Below the pieces are notes generated by a model. It ran no database searches. It saw only the letters and a program-made list of their open reading frames with translations, and was not told the origin of the DNA. 9,757 bases of DNA from Chromatiales bacterium (GTDB lineage Bacteria > Pseudomonadota > Gammaproteobacteria > Thiohalomonadales > Thiohalomonadaceae): contig JAOTST010000036.1 of NCBI GenBank assembly GCA_029864785.1, forward strand, positions 1-9,757, read 5' to 3'. Position 1 is the stretch's first letter. Every line of letters begins with the position of its first letter. The position numbers and the translations under genes were made by a program. Positions 9,401 to 9,757 of the stretch are shown here, in pieces.

Positions 9401-9757
9401 TGCTGCCGGAAATTATCAAAGACCGATCGAATCCTTTTAGACATTACCGGATAGGGGGCGTCATCCCCCATTGAGGCAGTCGCCTCCTGACCCGCTTCGA
9501 CCAACGGACGAATCACCTGATCACGCTCCTCGAATGAGAGCTGAAACAGTTTTTGATAAACAGTCAATTCAGCGCTATCCATCGGATTTTCGCTCAGTGG
9601 GGCACCCATAAGCGTGTTTGGCAGATGCTGCCCATTCTTACTCATCCATTGGCGATAGGGCTGCGCCGACTTGAGGCGATTATCAACCTCATCAGGGGTG
9701 ATCAGCGTACCTTTGTCGGTATCGACCGCAAGCATCTGCCCCGGCTTGAGACGCCCC
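6475..9757 (-). CDS. gltB: Glutamate synthase [NADPH] large (alpha) subunit, N terminus off window
   Basis: Large subunit of glutamate synthase, which makes two glutamates from glutamine, 2-oxoglutarate and reducing power delivered by GltD. The frame is open through the right edge of the window. The residues before the in-window Met at 9735 (GRLKPGQ) continue the conserved family sequence, so that Met is not the start. About 1,093 residues are visible of a usual 1,470-1,500. The class II glutamine amidotransferase domain with its N-terminal Cys (about 400 residues) lies beyond the edge. Counting from the Met at 9735, seen here are: the central domain (about 30-330); the (beta/alpha)8 synthase domain with [14 protein letters not shown] near 467 and the FMN-site segment [13 protein letters not shown] at roughly 620-640; the [3Fe-4S] cysteines 706, 712 and 717 (CX5CX4C); and the C-terminal Gly-rich GXGXG beta-helix domain (about 845-1000). 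No frameshift or broken motif is seen. It is followed by gltD. Confidence 0.97.
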   Translation of the reverse strand, partial: GRLKPGQMLAVDTDKGTLITPDEVDNRLKSAQPYRQWMSKNGQHLPNTLMGAPLSENPMDSAELTVYQKLFQLSFEERDQVIRPLVEAGQEATASMGDDAPYPVMSKRIRSVFDNFRQQFAQVTNPAIDPIRESIVMSLETLFGREQNIFDEGPDHASRVVASSPILSEGRFKALLDLGSNADYASEIIDLNYPSGFGLKKAVEDIVAKAATAISNGKVVLVLSDRNIDKDKFPVHAAMATGAIHHAMIADGSRCNANIVVETATARDPHHFAVLLGYGATAIYPYLAYEAINDLVNSGEITEQNREKLGLNYRKGINKGLYKVMSKMGISAVSSYRGSQLFEIVGLGDEVVDLCFTATTSRIKGADFDDLQGDVESLVKVAWNPRKTIEQGGLLKFIHGGEYHAYNPDVVQAIHKAVNSGDWSDYQAFAELVNDRPAAMLRDLFKLRDDVESISIDDVESDEMLFKRFDTAAMSMGALSPEAHEALAMAMNDLGGRSNSGEGGENPARYNTNKVSKIKQIASGRFGVTPEYLVNAEILQIKVAQGAKPGEGGQLPGHKVNEMVAKQRYTKPGVTLISPPPHHDIYSIEDLAQLIFDLKQVNPKALVSVKLVSEPGVGTIAAGVAKAYADLITISGYDGGTAASPIASVKYAGSPWELGLSEAHQVLRMNGLRGKVRIQTDGGLKTGLDVIKAAILGAESFAFGTMPMIVLGCKFLRICHLNNCATGVATQNEILRKKHYKGHPELVKTYFRFIAREVREWLAKLGVPSLQALIGRTDLLEILSGETTRQGKLDLTPILSQEGMAGDEPSYCTSERNEPFDDAKLAEEIVDATRDAINNKSGGEFSFELKNINRSIGARVSGEIAKVHGNLGMNDAPIKLNLTGTAGQSFGVWNAGGLNLALEGDANDYVGKGMAGGQIVIYPPKTSCFNSQENTIIGNTCLYGATGGTLYAAGMAGERFGVRNSGANAVIEAAGDHCAEYMTGGVITVLGSTGVNFGAGMTGGFAFVYDQDGKFQDRCNHESIDFNRIDTEATEAHRNYLRETLKSYVSATGSAHGQMLLDNFSAKIAKFWLVKPKSETLETMLEELLVRMD

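Noticed and set aside
9733..9735. ATG at 9735 (minus strand) as the start of gltB
   Set aside because: The preceding in-frame GRLKPGQ continues the family sequence, and the whole amidotransferase domain should lie upstream. This Met is internal.

Overview
The window is a stretch of core chromosome from a proteobacterium, most probably a gammaproteobacterium. The basis is the gene order pepP-ubiH-ubiI (as in E. coli) facing gltB-gltD-hemE (as in Pseudomonas), together with the close resemblance of all six proteins to gammaproteobacterial versions. G+C is about half. The order or genus cannot be fixed from this sequence alone. Coding density is very high, and there are no RNA genes, mobile-element genes, CRISPR arrays or phage genes.

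The left half (1-3781, plus strand) is a tight operon. It holds the end of pepP (Xaa-Pro aminopeptidase, cut by the window's left edge), then ubiH 5 bp downstream, then ubiI overlapping ubiH by 4 bp. The last two are paralogous FAD-dependent monooxygenases that hydroxylate the ubiquinone ring. A 14-bp hairpin embedded in the ubiI stop codon is a good candidate for the end of this transcript.

The right half (3803-9757, minus strand) reads gltB (cut by the right edge and lacking its N-terminal amidotransferase domain here), then gltD (37 bp later, GTG start), then hemE (157 bp later). GltB and GltD form NADPH-dependent glutamate synthase, the GOGAT arm of ammonia assimilation. HemE is uroporphyrinogen decarboxylase of haem synthesis. 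Glutamate is the precursor of 5-aminolevulinate in bacteria that use the C5 route, so the neighbourhood is metabolically coherent, although the order may simply be inherited.

The two blocks converge with only 21 bp between the ubiI and hemE stop codons. The one intergenic stretch with visible structure is the 157 bp between gltD and hemE. It holds an inverted pair of GGGG-CGGAGTCGT motifs 94 bp end to end, a local hairpin, a 15-nt palindrome, and a small hairpin touching the hemE ribosome binding site. I found no previously undescribed system here. The gltD-hemE spacer is the only part that merits a second look.
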